A stretch of DNA of 41,426 bases, from NCBI GenBank assembly GCA_900757705.1, contig CAAEOW010000108.1, forward strand, positions 1 to 41,426. The letters are read 5' to 3'. Source of the DNA: an uncultured Collinsella sp. (GTDB lineage: Bacteria; Actinomycetota; Coriobacteriia; Coriobacteriales; Coriobacteriaceae). The notes under the pieces are model-generated. The model did not search any database, was not told the DNA's origin, and saw nothing but the letters and a program-made list of their open reading frames with translations. Position 1 is the first letter of the stretch. Each line of letters starts with the position of its first letter. Position numbers and translations under genes: made by a program. Positions 16,109 to 24,038 of the stretch are shown piece by piece.

Positions 16109-17219
16109 CTATCGCCACGCCCTGGAGCACATTTCGTTTACCGATAATGCGAAGCAGCACATGGCAAACTCGATTGCTCAGTCCGTCGCCTCAAGCGATG
16201 CGGCGACCGCTCAAAGCAACTTTAATGGCACGCGACGCAAGCCGCGCATCGCCCGCCATCCCGTAAGAACAGTCGCTCGCATTGCCGCTGTAACGGCAGT
16301 CCTCGCTATCGTCATTGGAGGCGCTGGCACGGCTATGGCAACAGGCGTCCTGCCGCTTCCTTCTGACATGCTTTCCGACATCTTTGACGGACCTGCTTCT
16401 CAAACCGAGATCATCGACCGTATTGGCCGGCCCGTCGGTGCTAGCTGCTCCAACAACGGAGTCACCGTGACCGCCGACGCCATCATGGGCGACAAGGATA
16501 TGGTTACCATCGCCTATACGCTTACGTTCGACGATCCCGCTGCCCTGAAAAAGCTTTCCGAGCCGGGCGAGAACGGAACTATCGCCGGAAGTGTCGATGG
16601 AAACGTATACGTTGATGGCGAGCATGGCGGCCAAGGCCAATCATGGCTCATTGACAAGAACCCCAATGACTCCAGCATTCAATACTTTGCACAGTTCAGC
16701 GTTGAATCACCCGGCCTTATGGGCAGGACCGTCCGCACGCATATCAACTCTCTCGTTGTGCCACGTGCTGGCAAAGAGCTTCCCGAGTATAAGAAAATAC
16801 TTACGGGCCCATGGGATCTTAAGTTCCAGCTGAATTACGAAGATACATCCGTTACGATTCCCGCGCCCAAATCGGTCAACTTTAACGGCACCAAGGCGAC
16901 GATTCAAGAGGCCACCGTATCCTGCGTTGGCGTTTCAGTCCGCTACAACATAGATCGTTCCATCGAACACGACAACAACAGCGGCAAGATGTCTCAAAAC
17001 ATGGAGGAGTCTATGGATGCCGTTGGCAACATACCCCTCATCGTGACGTTCAAAGACGGTCATGTTGAGGACGCAACCAGCCACAGCGGCTATTTCGCAA
17101 ATAAACTGGATAACGGCACCACTGATGTCCACAAGACCTGGCCGTTCTCGCAAGTTTGTGACACAGACAAGATTGCAAGCGTACAAATTGGCGATACGGT
17201 CATTCCCATGAATTCGTAA
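16089..17219 (+). CDS. DUF4179-type membrane protein, probable anti-sigma factor
   Basis: A 376-residue bitopic protein: a cytosolic N-terminus (1-61), one membrane helix (about 62-86, VARIAAVTAVLAIVIGGAG), and a large extracellular part. The layout matches DUF4179 proteins paired with ECF sigma factors in Firmicutes and Actinobacteria. The N-terminal segment would bind the sigma factor; the outer domain would sense the envelope signal. Start ATG follows AAAGGAGA inside the sigma gene. Signal and release mechanism cannot be read from sequence. Confidence 0.75.
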   Translation: MTTNSNDYRHALEHISFTDNAKQHMANSIAQSVASSDAATAQSNFNGTRRKPRIARHPVRTVARIAAVTAVLAIVIGGAGTAMATGVLPLPSDMLSDIFDGPASQTEIIDRIGRPVGASCSNNGVTVTADAIMGDKDMVTIAYTLTFDDPAALKKLSEPGENGTIAGSVDGNVYVDGEHGGQGQSWLIDKNPNDSSIQYFAQFSVESPGLMGRTVRTHINSLVVPRAGKELPEYKKILTGPWDLKFQLNYEDTSVTIPAPKSVNFNGTKATIQEATVSCVGVSVRYNIDRSIEHDNNSGKMSQNMEESMDAVGNIPLIVTFKDGHVEDATSHSGYFANKLDNGTTDVHKTWPFSQVCDTDKIASVQIGDTVIPMNS

Positions 17220-17336
17220 CGCTACGCGGCTCGTATATGCACCCGGTTCCGCACTTCGCGTCTAAAGATGCGCTGTCATCGAGCAGCGTGAGCGCAAGGC
17301 CGCCCGTATGGTCGGCTGGGAACACCTCGTTGCGCT

Positions 17337-17399
17337 AAAAACCACCACGAAGGGGACCGGCACCTTTGTGGTGGTTTTGCTGACTCGTCCGACCTGTCC
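17337..17399 (+). repeat. Dispersed terminator-like hairpin R4 with conserved tail
   Basis: Arms AAAAACCACCACGAAGG and CCTTTGTGGTGGTTTT surround GGACCGGCA, with the same 21-nt tail as R3. It lies about 117 nt after the DUF4179 stop; nothing coding is seen in 17220-17336. Confidence 0.8.
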
Positions 17400-17408
17400 C
17401 AACGGTTT

Positions 17409-17545
17409 GTCTCAATCTGTAACAGGTAGGGCCCAAATAATCGGTTAGCTGTTACAGATCGAGACAGACCACGGATGCTCAGCCGAAAATCTCAATCTGT
17501 AACAGGTAGGAACGATTTTGCCCCTTAGATGTTACAGATTGAGAT
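17409..17545. repeat. Array P-1: 17-nt arms in alternating orientation every 40 bp
   Basis: Four arms start at 17409, 17449, 17489 and 17529, exactly 40 bp apart, alternating in strand. Forward arms are GTCTCAATCTGTAACAG and ATCTCAATCTGTAACAG; reverse arms CTGTTACAGATCGAGAC and ATGTTACAGATTGAGAT. The three spacers are 23 nt each and differ, although the two inner (loop) spacers share their first and last few bases. The array fills the gap between the R4 hairpin and the leuB remnant. Confidence 0.9.
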
Positions 17546-17570
17546 ATTTGACAGCTTGAATCGGCATCGC

Positions 17571-18199
17571 CTACAGCGCGGCGACGACCTTGTCGCCCAT
17601 CGTCGTGGTGCCGAGGATCTTATCTGCCGGGGTGTTGACATCGGCGATGTCACGGGTGCGCCAGCCCTCGTCGAGCACGCGCGCCACGGCGCTCTCGATC
17701 CACGCGGCTTGCTCGCCCATGTCGAGCGCGTAGGTCAGCAGCATCGCCACCGACAAGATTTGAGCCAGCGGATTGGCCACGCCGAGCCCCGCGATGTCAG
17801 GAGCGCTGCCAGCGCTCGGCCCAAACAGCGATACGCCATCATCCAGCGAGGCAGAGGCAAGCATACCGAGCGATCCGGTAATCTGAGCCGCCTCATCGGA
17901 CAGGATGTCGCCGAACATGTTCTCCGTCACCACGACGTCAAAGTCTGCCGGTCGACTGATGAGCTGCATGGCGGCGTTGTCGACGAGCAGGTCCTCAAGC
18001 TCCACGTCGGAGTACTCCTCGTCTTGCACGCGATGCACGATCTCGCGCCACATGCGGCTCGTCTCCAGCACGTTGCGCTTGTCAACGCTCGTCACCTTGC
18101 CGCGACGTTTGCGCGCCGCCTCAAATGCCTGGCGCGCAATGCGCTCAATCTCGTACTCGCGATACTCCATCACGTCGACCGCACGCTGACCGGCCGCAC
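17571..18199 (-). pseudogene. leuB: 3-isopropylmalate dehydrogenase, C-terminal remnant
   Basis: The minus-strand frame encodes about 205 residues matching the second half of Leu[67 protein letters not shown] and [14 protein letters not shown]. It runs to a normal stop at 17571-17573. The first ~150 residues, with the start of the NAD/substrate pocket, are missing. Upstream the sequence passes directly into leuA at about 18200, so a deletion removed the leuB 5' half and the leuA 3' half, and probably leuCD if they lay between. The remaining frame is still open, so the deletion looks fairly recent. Not a functional enzyme. Confidence 0.9.
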
Positions 18200-18776
18200 C
18201 CGCAGCGCCCGCGCAGGTCACGGATGCGGGCGCCAAAGTCCCACGGCATGTTGTAGCCCATCGTATCGGGGATGTTCACGACCGTGGCACCGGCCTTTAC
18301 GGCCGCCTCGATAATGCGCACCAGAAACTCCTGATCGGAGCGGCGGCATCCTCGGCATAAAACTCAACATCGTCAACGAACTTGCGAGCATGTTTGACGG
18401 CATGGATCGCTCACTCAATTGCCCTTTCCTCAGTCATATGGAGCTTGTCGCGCAGGTGACTGGTGCTCACACCCAGCCCTGTATGGATACGGGGCCTCTG
18501 GGCCGTTTTGAGCGCCTCTGCAGCCACTTCGATATCCCTGTCGACAGCGCGCGTCAGGCCGCATACCGTGCATCGGTCGCCCGCAATCTTGCCAATCTCC
18601 TGTACGGAGCGAAAGTCACCAGGACTCGAGATGGGAAAGCCCGCCTCGATAACGTCCACGTTCATGCGCACCAGCTGGCGGGCGATGAAGAGCTTTTCCT
18701 CGGTATTCATGCTGGCGCCCGGCGACTGCTCACCGTCGCACAGGGTGGCGTCAAAGATTGTGATTTTGCGGCTTAT
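18200..18776 (-). pseudogene. leuA: 2-isopropylmalate synthase, N-terminal remnant with several lesions
   Basis: The first ~190 residues of LeuA are recognisable. Lesions: the start codon after AGGAGGAACAT is ATA (18776-18774) where ATG is expected; the catalytic TLRDGEQ motif reads TLCDGEQ, losing the Arg; an in-frame TGA lies at 18413-18411 between RAIE and [22 protein letters not shown]; one base is missing near 18346, after which the frame resumes at [19 protein letters not shown] and [15 protein letters not shown]. It then joins leuB. Several lesions look like C-to-T or G-to-A changes. Leucine synthesis by this locus is impossible. Confidence 0.9.
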
Positions 18777-18929
18777 ATGTTCCTCCTGATTGACCGTTTT
18801 ATGACAGATGGCTTTCAGGAGAGAGAGAAGGCCTAGAGATAGAAAAATACCCGTGTCGCTCATCACGCCTGAAAGCGGAAGACGATAGCGCACCTGGGTA
18901 CAACAAATCGTTATAGCGAGATTACAACC
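18777..18929 (-). promoter_or_regulatory. Attenuator region of the former leu operon
   Basis: Between the leader peptide and the leuA remnant the minus strand can form competing stems. CCTAGCGC within the leader codons pairs with GCGCTAGG at its stop, and CTTTCAGG (about 18858) pairs with CCTGAAAG (about 18803) around a T-rich stretch GGGTATTTTTC. This is the layout of ribosome-mediated attenuation. Pairing was judged by eye. Confidence 0.5.
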
Positions 18930-18989
18930 CTAGCGCGCTATCCAATCTAGTAGCGCTAGGCCTAGGAGCTGTTGCGTGTTCTTAAACAT
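18930..18989 (-). CDS. leuL: leu operon leader peptide
   Basis: A 19-residue peptide, MFKNTQQLLGLALLDWIAR, with five leucines in nine positions (8, 9, 11, 13, 14), four of them the rare codon CTA (CTC CTA GGC CTA GCG CTA CTA). A GGGAG ribosome site lies 8 nt before the ATG. Rare leucine codons in a short ORF ahead of leuA are the signature of attenuation: shortage of Leu-tRNA stalls the ribosome and favours the antiterminator. The leader looks intact although the genes it controlled are destroyed, so its transcript is now either useless or reused. Confidence 0.8.
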   Translation of the reverse strand: MFKNTQQLLGLALLDWIAR

Positions 18990-19014
18990 GTTGGGCTCCC
19001 TTCGGCCTCGGGTA

Positions 19015-19043
19015 GTACTACATCGCGCTAAAGTACAACACAA
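19015..19043 (-). promoter_or_regulatory. Predicted promoter of the leu leader
   Basis: On the minus strand TTGTGT (19043-19038) and TAGTAC (19020-19015) are 17 bp apart, about 26 bp before the leader-peptide start. Match to the sigma-70 consensus is moderate. Confidence 0.45.
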
Positions 19044-19045
19044 GT

Positions 19046-19085
19046 AAAACCACCACAAGGGTGCCTGTCCCCTTCGTGGTGGTTT
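19046..19085 (-). repeat. Dispersed terminator-like hairpin R5 (reverse orientation)
   Basis: Read on the minus strand it is AAACCACCACGAAGG, GGACAGGCA, CCCTTGTGGTGGTTTT, the same family as R1-R4. It lies 3' of rplA, beyond its terminator, and just upstream of the leu promoter. Confidence 0.8.
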
Positions 19086-19100
19086 CGTTGACTCAAAAGC

Positions 19101-19140
19101 AAGAAACCCGGTCCTGCACAAGGCAGAACCGGGTTTCTTT
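19101..19140 (-). terminator. Intrinsic terminator of the rplK-rplA operon
   Basis: AAGAAACCCGGT (19101-19112) and ACCGGGTTTCTT (19128-19139) form a perfect 12-bp stem extended by further pairing (CTGC/GCAG). Confidence 0.85.
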
Positions 19141-19175
19141 AGCAATGCTTGCTTTGCTCAGGCAGTAACTGTTAG

Positions 19176-19883
19176 TTACTCAGCCAGGAAGTCGCGCTGG
19201 ATAGCGGGATCGACCTTGACGCCAGGGCCCATGGTGGAAGACACGGAGATGGACTTGACGTACTTGCCCTTAGCAGAAGAGGGCTTGACGCGCAGGATCT
19301 CGGTGTACAGGGCAGCGTAGTTCTCGACGAGCTGCTGCTCGGTGAAGGACTTCTTGCCCAGGGGCACGTGGCAGATGCCGTAGCGGTCGGCGCGGTACTC
19401 AACGCGGCCAGCCTTGAGCTCGGAGACCATCTTGGCGACGTCCATGGTCACGGTGCCGAGCTTGGGGTTCGGCATGAGGCCACGGGGACCAAGGATCTTA
19501 CCGATGCGGCCAACCTTGGCCATCATGTTCGGCGTAGCGATAGCGGCGTCGAAGTTGATCTCGCCCTTCTGAATCTGGGCGACAAGCTCGTCGGAACCGA
19601 TGATGTCGGCGCCGGCAGCCTCAGCCTCGCGGGCCTTCTCGCCCTCGGCGAAGACGGCAACACGAACGGTCTTGCCGGTGCCGTGGGGCAGGGAGATGGA
19701 ACCACGGATGTTCTGGTCAGCCTTACGAGTATCGATGCCCAGACGGAAGTGAGCCTCAACGGTCTCGTCGAACTTAGCGGTGTCGAGCTCCTTGAGGAGC
19801 TTGGCAGCCTGAAGGGGGGTGTAGAGCGTGGCGCGGTCGATCTTCTCGGCAGCGGCGTTATAGCTCTTACCATGCTTAGCCAT
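19176..19883 (-). CDS. rplA: 50S ribosomal protein L1
   Basis: A 235-residue L1 of standard length. Conserved segments include [40 protein letters not shown] and [17 protein letters not shown]1 forms the mobile stalk of the large subunit at the E site and represses its own mRNA in many bacteria. The start chosen is the second ATG, 8 nt after AGGAGG; the first, at 19889, is only 2 nt from it. It follows rplK in the conserved secE-nusG-rplK-rplA order; rplJ and rplL do not follow here. Confidence 0.96.
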   Translation of the reverse strand: MAKHGKSYNAAAEKIDRATLYTPLQAAKLLKELDTAKFDETVEAHFRLGIDTRKADQNIRGSISLPHGTGKTVRVAVFAEGEKAREAEAAGADIIGSDELVAQIQKGEINFDAAIATPNMMAKVGRIGKILGPRGLMPNPKLGTVTMDVAKMVSELKAGRVEYRADRYGICHVPLGKKSFTEQQLVENYAALYTEILRVKPSSAKGKYVKSISVSSTMGPGVKVDPAIQRDFLAE

Positions 19884-19933
19884 GTGCATTACCTCCTGTG
19901 GTTAAACGGGCGTGAGCCCTCCCACATCGTATC

Positions 19934-19982
19934 GTGTGCCCTATTGCACACATTTAACGGGCGCCCCGGTCGGAGCACCCGT
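19934..19982 (-). promoter_or_regulatory. Two hairpins between rplK and rplA, possible L1 control site
   Basis: GTGTGC/GCACAC (19934-19939 and 19946-19951) and a second stem at 19957-19982 (ACGGGCGCCCC opposite GGAGCACCCGT) occupy the rplK-rplA gap. L1 represses its operon by binding mRNA in known bacteria; use of these stems is inference. Confidence 0.35.
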
Positions 19983-20000
19983 CATTACCTAAAGAAATCG

Positions 20001-20429
20001 CTACTCAGCGATGGTGACGCCCATGGAACGGGCGGTACCGGCGATGATCTTCTTGGCGGCGTCAATGTCGTTGGCATTGAGGTCCGGCATCTTGATCTCG
20101 GCGATCTTGGTGAGCTGCTCCTGGGAGAGCTGACCGACCTTGTCGGCCTGGGGCTTAGCGGAACCAGACTTGAGGTTCAGCTCCTTCTTGATGAGGTGAG
20201 CCGCCGGCGGGGTCTTGGTGATGAAGGAGAAAGACTTATCCTCGTAGACAGAAATCTCAACGGGGATGATGTCGCCCTTCTTGTCCTGCGTCTCGGCGTT
20301 AAAGGCCTGGCAGAACTGCATGATGTTCACGCCAGCAGCGCCCAGGGCGGGGCCGACGGGAGGAGCGGGGTTAGCTGCACCAGCAGGAATCTGGAGCTTA
20401 ATGACGTTGGCAACCTTCTTCTCAGCCAT
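20001..20429 (-). CDS. rplK: 50S ribosomal protein L11
   Basis: A 142-residue L11. The N-domain has the proline-rich [27 protein letters not shown]; the C-domain, which binds 23S rRNA at the GTPase centre, ends [21 protein letters not shown]. The second ATG (20429) is 6 nt from AAAGGA and gives the normal length; the first ATG at 20435 would sit inside the spacing. It is 120 bp downstream of nusG and cotranscribed with rplA. Confidence 0.96.
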   Translation of the reverse strand: MAEKKVANVIKLQIPAGAANPAPPVGPALGAAGVNIMQFCQAFNAETQDKKGDIIPVEISVYEDKSFSFITKTPPAAHLIKKELNLKSGSAKPQADKVGQLSQEQLTKIAEIKMPDLNANDIDAAKKIIAGTARSMGVTIAE

Positions 20430-20549
20430 GGTCATTCCTTTCGAATCACGAGTGTGAAGTACTTGCTATATCGTAAGCACGCACGTGTTAGAAGCACTCC
20501 TGAGATGAGCAGTCACAGAAGAAGCACGCTCGCGCGAACGGACGAAAAC

Positions 20550-21086
20550 TTAAGCGATGACAGCGACCTGGTTAAAGTCGAGCTCGACCGGCGTCTCGCG
20601 GCCAAAGATCATCAGCGTGACCTTGAGCTTGCCAGCCTCGGTGTTAACCTCGGAGACCTTGCCATCAAAGTCGGTAAGCGGGCCATCGGTGACGCGGACG
20701 GACGTGCCGACCTGAATATCAACCGAGGTGCGCTTGGGCGAATCGCCCTTACCGGGACGACGAGTCATCTTGTTGTACTCGTCGCGGGAAAGCGGAGCGG
20801 GCTTGCCGTTGCCGCCTAGGAAACCGGTGACGCCGGGCGTGTTGCGAACACACGTCCAAGCATCGTCATCCATCTCCATGCGGACCAGGACATAACCCGG
20901 GAAGATCTTGGAATCCTTGGTCTCGCGCTTGCCACCCTCTTTGATCTCGGTGACGCGCTCCATAGGAATCTCGATATCAAAGATACGGTCCTGCATGCCC
21001 ATAGTCTCGATGCGATGCTCGAGATCGGACTTAACGCGGTTCTCGTATCCAGAGTAAGTGTGAACGACGTACCAACGCTTAGACAT
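20550..21086 (-). CDS. nusG: Transcription termination/antitermination protein NusG
   Basis: A 178-residue NusG with an N-terminal NGN domain (KRWYVVHTYSGYENRVKSDL, then FPGYVLVRMEMDDDAW) and a C-terminal KOW domain (TDGPLTDFDGKVSEVNTEAGKLKV). It binds RNA polymerase at the clamp and links it to ribosomal protein S10 or Rho. It starts 3 bp after the secE stop codon. Confidence 0.96.
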   Translation of the reverse strand: MSKRWYVVHTYSGYENRVKSDLEHRIETMGMQDRIFDIEIPMERVTEIKEGGKRETKDSKIFPGYVLVRMEMDDDAWTCVRNTPGVTGFLGGNGKPAPLSRDEYNKMTRRPGKGDSPKRTSVDIQVGTSVRVTDGPLTDFDGKVSEVNTEAGKLKVTLMIFGRETPVELDFNQVAVIA

Positions 21087-21089
21087 GGT

Positions 21090-21428
21090 TTAGCCCCTCA
21101 ATCCAGAGAACAGAGCAAGAGCCTCGCCAAAGCCAGCATCGAGCAGAGCGATGACGACGCCGACGACGATCAGAGAAGCGCAAACGACGACCGAGTAGTT
21201 CATGAGCTCCTTCTTATCGGGCCACGTGACACGCTTCATCTCGGACTTCACCGAAGCGAAATACTTCTTGGTGCGGGCGAAGAAACCAGGCTTCTCGTTC
21301 TTCTTAGACTTCGCAGCCTTCTCGCTCTTCTTGGCAACGGCCTTCTTGGCCTCAACCTTGGAGTTGGCGGCAGCGTTGTTGGCAGGTGCCGGCTGCTGTG
21401 CCTTCTTCTTGTTCTTCTTGTTGGCCAT
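21090..21428 (-). CDS. secE: Preprotein translocase subunit SecE
   Basis: A 112-residue SecE with one membrane helix (about 82-102, VVCASLIVVGVVIALL). The conserved amphipathic region FFARTKKYFASVKSEMKRVTWPDKKEL precedes it. The first ~50 residues are a Lys/Ala-rich extension without homology. SecE clamps SecY in the membrane. It follows tRNA-Trp and precedes nusG as in most bacteria. Confidence 0.95.
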   Translation of the reverse strand: MANKKNKKKAQQPAPANNAAANSKVEAKKAVAKKSEKAAKSKKNEKPGFFARTKKYFASVKSEMKRVTWPDKKELMNYSVVVCASLIVVGVVIALLDAGFGEALALFSGLRG

Positions 21429-21467
21429 TTGGGTTACCTCCGCGCAATGCGCTTATACATGAGTAAA

Positions 21468-21495
21468 CCGTAAGCCCCCAAGTGGGAGCTTACGG
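21468..21495 (-). promoter_or_regulatory. Hairpin between tRNA-Trp and secE
   Basis: CCGTAAGC (21468-21475) and GCTTACGG (21488-21495) form an 8-bp stem extended by C/G pairing. No T-run follows, so it is more likely a processing or attenuation stem separating the tRNA from the secE message. Confidence 0.4.
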
Positions 21496-21504
21496 AATAA
21501 TGAC

Positions 21505-21580
21505 TGGCACGCCAGGAAGGACTCGAACCCTCAACACTCGGTTTTGGAGACCGATGCTCTACCAATTGAACTACTGGCGT
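21505..21580 (-). tRNA. tRNA-Trp (anticodon CCA)
   Basis: Seventy-six nt including an encoded CCA end. The acceptor stem pairs ACGCCAG with CTGGCGT; the anticodon loop is CTCCAAA between CGGT and ACCG; the T-loop is GGTTCGAGTCC. It lies between rpmG and secE, the common bacterial arrangement. Confidence 0.96.
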
Positions 21581-21593
21581 ATATGACTAGAGA

Positions 21594-21743
21594 CTAGCGA
21601 GTCTCTTTGTGCAGCGTGTGGTGACGGCACCAGGGGCAATACTTCTTGATCTCCATACGATCAGGCATGGTCGACTTGTTCTTGGTGGTCGTATAGTTGC
21701 GGCGCTTGCACTCAGTGCACGCAAGAGTAACTAGAGTACGCAT
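21594..21743 (-). CDS. rpmG: 50S ribosomal protein L33
   Basis: A 49-residue protein, [17 protein letters not shown] at the start and [17 protein letters not shown] at the end. Two CxxC pairs show the zinc-binding (C+) form of L33. It is the first gene of the rpmG-tRNA-Trp-secE-nusG-rplK-rplA transcript, with the tRNA starting 13 bp after its stop. Confidence 0.95.
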   Translation of the reverse strand: MRTLVTLACTECKRRNYTTTKNKSTMPDRMEIKKYCPWCRHHTLHKETR

Positions 21744-21788
21744 GTATCCTGAACCTTTCATTTCCGCCCCGTACGGGCACGAGTTGTT

Positions 21789-21818
21789 ACTTTATCAGCT
21801 CCACGTAAGTGCTGTCAA
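21789..21818 (-). promoter_or_regulatory. Promoter of the rpmG-secE-nusG-rplKA operon
   Basis: On the minus strand TTGACA (21818-21813) and TAAAGT (21794-21789) are 18 bp apart, with GATAAA at 16 bp as an alternative. Upstream of -35 is GAGGTTTTCA, also present at the tRNA/tuf promoter. Confidence 0.75.
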
Positions 21819-21960
21819 TGAAAACCTCGAGTCAATTGGTTCTCGGTGGATCCATTCATATTTGGAACACATCAATGAAGCCATCGAGATCTAATCGACG
21901 GTGCATCCAGGACCATTATCGATCCTCTCGACACCAGCAACGGCTCAACATCCATTGCAG

Positions 21961-21995
21961 AAAAGAACCCGGCACCCATATAAGTGCCGGGTTCT
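21961..21995 (-). terminator. Intrinsic terminator of tuf
   Basis: AGAACCCGGCAC (21964-21975) and GTGCCGGGTTCT (21984-21995) form a perfect 12-bp stem; TTTTC follows on the minus strand. Confidence 0.9.
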
Positions 21996-22022
21996 CTAAG
22001 TCAGCTATATCAAAGAGCTAAT

Positions 22023-23213
22023 TTACTCAATGATCGTGGAGACGATGCCCGAACCGACGGTGTGGCCACCCTCGCGGATAGCGAAGCGCAGGCCCTCCTC
22101 CATGGCGATCGGGTGGATGAGGTCGCCCTCGATGGTGATGTGGTCACCAGGCATAGCCATCTCGGTGCCCTCGGGGAGCTTGACCGTACCGGTAACGTCG
22201 GTGGTACGGAAGTAGAACTGAGGACGATAACCATCGAAGAACGGGGTGTGACGGCCGCCCTCCTCCTTGGTCAGAACGTAGATCTCACCGGTGAACTTGG
22301 TGTGCGGGGTAACCGAACCGGGCTTGCAGAGAACCTGGCCGCGCTCGATGTCCTCGCGCTTGATGCCGCGGAGCAGCAGACCGACGTTGTCGCCAGCCTC
22401 GCAGAAGTCCATGGACTTACGGAACATCTCGATACCGGTAACGACGGTGTTCTGGGTATCCTTGATGCCGACAATCTCGACGGGCTCGTTGAGCTTGAGC
22501 TCACCGCGCTCGACACGGCCGGTAGCAACGGTACCACGGCCGGAGATGGTCATAACGTCCTCAACGGCCATCAGGAACGGGAGGTCGTTGTTACGAGCAG
22601 GCGTCGGGATGTACTCGTCGACAGCGTTCATGAGCTCGCGAATGGCGTCCATCCACTTGGCGTCGCCCTCGAGAGCGCCCAGAGCGGAACCACGGATGAC
22701 GGGGATGTCGTCGCCGGGGAAATCGTACTCGGAGAGGAGCTCGCGGGTCTCCATCTCGACGAGGTCGATGAGCTCGTCATCGTCGACCATGTCGCACTTG
22801 TTCAGGAAGACGACGATGTAGGGAACGCCAACCTGACGGGCGAGCAGGATGTGCTCGCGGGTCTGAGCCATGGGGCCGTCGGTAGCGGCGATGACCAGGA
22901 TAGCGCCGTCCATCTGAGCAGCACCGGAGATCATGTTCTTGACGTAGTCAGCGTGGCCCGGGCAGTCAACGTGAGCGTAGTGACGGGCAGCAGTCTCGTA
23001 CTCGACGTGGGAGACGGAGATCGTAATGCCGCGCTCGCGCTCCTCGGGAGCCTTGTCGATGTTCTCGAACGCAGTGAAGTCAGCCTTGCAGCCCTCGGTC
23101 TCGGAGAGAACCTTGGTGATGGCAGCGGTCAGCGTGGTCTTGCCGTGGTCGACGTGACCAATGGTGCCGATGTTAACATGCGGCTTAGTGCGCTCAAACT
23201 TCTCTTTGGCCAT
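22023..23213 (-). CDS. tuf: Elongation factor Tu
   Basis: A 396-residue EF-Tu. GTPase motifs are GHVDHGKT (19-26), DCPGH and NKCD; the switch-I region carries ERERGITI. It delivers aminoacyl-tRNA to the ribosome. The ATG at 23213 follows GAGGAGG; the frame is open for another 69 bp but has no site there. Here tuf is not beside fusA but follows three tRNA genes and may share their strong promoter, giving tRNA-Tyr-Thr-Met-tuf cotranscription; no terminator is seen in the 96-bp gap. Confidence 0.97.
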   Translation of the reverse strand: MAKEKFERTKPHVNIGTIGHVDHGKTTLTAAITKVLSETEGCKADFTAFENIDKAPEERERGITISVSHVEYETAARHYAHVDCPGHADYVKNMISGAAQMDGAILVIAATDGPMAQTREHILLARQVGVPYIVVFLNKCDMVDDDELIDLVEMETRELLSEYDFPGDDIPVIRGSALGALEGDAKWMDAIRELMNAVDEYIPTPARNNDLPFLMAVEDVMTISGRGTVATGRVERGELKLNEPVEIVGIKDTQNTVVTGIEMFRKSMDFCEAGDNVGLLLRGIKREDIERGQVLCKPGSVTPHTKFTGEIYVLTKEEGGRHTPFFDGYRPQFYFRTTDVTGTVKLPEGTEMAMPGDHITIEGDLIHPIAMEEGLRFAIREGGHTVGSGIVSTIIE

Positions 23214-23309
23214 AAAGCCCTCCTCTAAACAGGTCGTCCCCGGACGGGACTTTGCCTTTATACCATAGTGGCCTCTCAACATACTATTGAGAAGCCACCG
23301 TGTTACCTA

Positions 23310-23386
23310 TGGTAGCGGTGACTGGATTCGAACCAGTGACGCCACGGGTATGAACCGTGTGCTCTAACCAACTGAGCTACACCGCC
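23310..23386 (-). tRNA. tRNA-Met (anticodon CAU)
   Basis: Seventy-seven nt with encoded CCA. Anticodon loop TTCATAC between CACGG and CCGTG; T-arm CTGGTTCGAATCCAG. The paired acceptor top and lack of three G-C pairs suit an elongator Met; an Ile2-type CAU tRNA is not fully excluded. Confidence 0.92.
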
Positions 23387-23389
23387 GGA

Positions 23390-23465
23390 TGGAGCCTGCA
23401 ACCAGACTTGAACTGGTGACCTCTTCGTTACCAACGAAGTGCTCTACCGACTGAGCTATACAGGC
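23390..23465 (-). tRNA. tRNA-Thr (anticodon GGU)
   Basis: Seventy-six nt with encoded CCA. Acceptor GCCTGTA pairs with TGCAGGC; anticodon loop TTGGTAA between CTTCG and CGAAG. It lies 3 bp from tRNA-Met and 10 bp from tRNA-Tyr. Confidence 0.95.
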
Positions 23466-23475
23466 ACTTGACGGG

Positions 23476-23557
23476 TGGGAGCTATAGGATTCGAACCTAT
23501 GTAGGCAGAGCCAACGGGTTTACAGCCCGTCCCCATTAACCACTCGGGCAAACTCCC
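23476..23557 (-). tRNA. tRNA-Tyr (anticodon GUA)
   Basis: Eighty-two nt with the long variable arm of a class II tRNA. Anticodon loop CTGTAAA between ACGGG and CCCGT; T-arm ATAGGTTCGAATCCTAT. The sequence after the discriminator A is CCC, so the CCA end is not encoded, unlike its two neighbours. Confidence 0.95.
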
Positions 23558-23619
23558 AATCGTTCAAGTATCCGCAGGTCCTTTGGTCTTTTGGACCGCC
23601 GCCCCCGCGAACGAAAAAG

Positions 23620-23649
23620 ATAATACGATGCAACCTTGGGGGCTGTCAA
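23620..23649 (-). promoter_or_regulatory. Promoter of the tRNA-Tyr/Thr/Met (and probably tuf) transcript
   Basis: On the minus strand a consensus TTGACA (23649-23644) and TATTAT (23625-23620) are 18 bp apart. It is preceded by AGAGGTTTTCG, almost the same as upstream of the rpmG promoter. Confidence 0.8.
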
Positions 23650-23864
23650 CGAAAACCTCTAGATACACGGCCCCGGGCGTATCTATAGCCCCGTGACCTG
23701 CGGTTTTGTTGAGTTTGGATATGAAGGACGCTGGATTTGCATATAGCGGTAACATTTCCCGAGGGAACACTTTGGCGTAGTGGAGTGAGCTTGCAGATTA
23801 TTACTTCGATAACGACTCATTTGCACCTATATATAGGTCGAGATCGGGCTTCCTTGGCAAATTC

Positions 23865-24007
23865 GAGCGTGGATGTTCTCCCGTTTGAAATCGAGCGTGG
23901 ATAATCTCCCGCTTTTGACGTGCCACTGGGCCCAAAGTGGCAGATTATCCACGCTCAGTCTCCAGGTGGGAGATTATCCACCCTCGTATGTCCGATAATC
24001 CACGCTC
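23865..24007. repeat. Cluster of W-family arms (GAGCGTGGATAATCTCCC)
   Basis: Five 18-nt arms: forward at 23865 and 23893, reverse at 23939, 23968 and 23990. The facing pair 23893/23939 starts 46 bp apart, as at loci 4029/4075 and 41152/41198. Tandem arms are 28-29 bp apart, apart from a shorter 22-bp step at the end. The stretch 23650-23864 upstream shows nothing recognisable. Confidence 0.85.
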
Positions 24008-24038
24008 GATCAAGCAGACCAGGGGCTTCACCGTTTTC

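Noticed and set aside
23558..23770. Minus-strand 68-codon frame upstream of tRNA-Tyr
   Set aside because: It overlaps the strong tRNA promoter and lacks a ribosome site.
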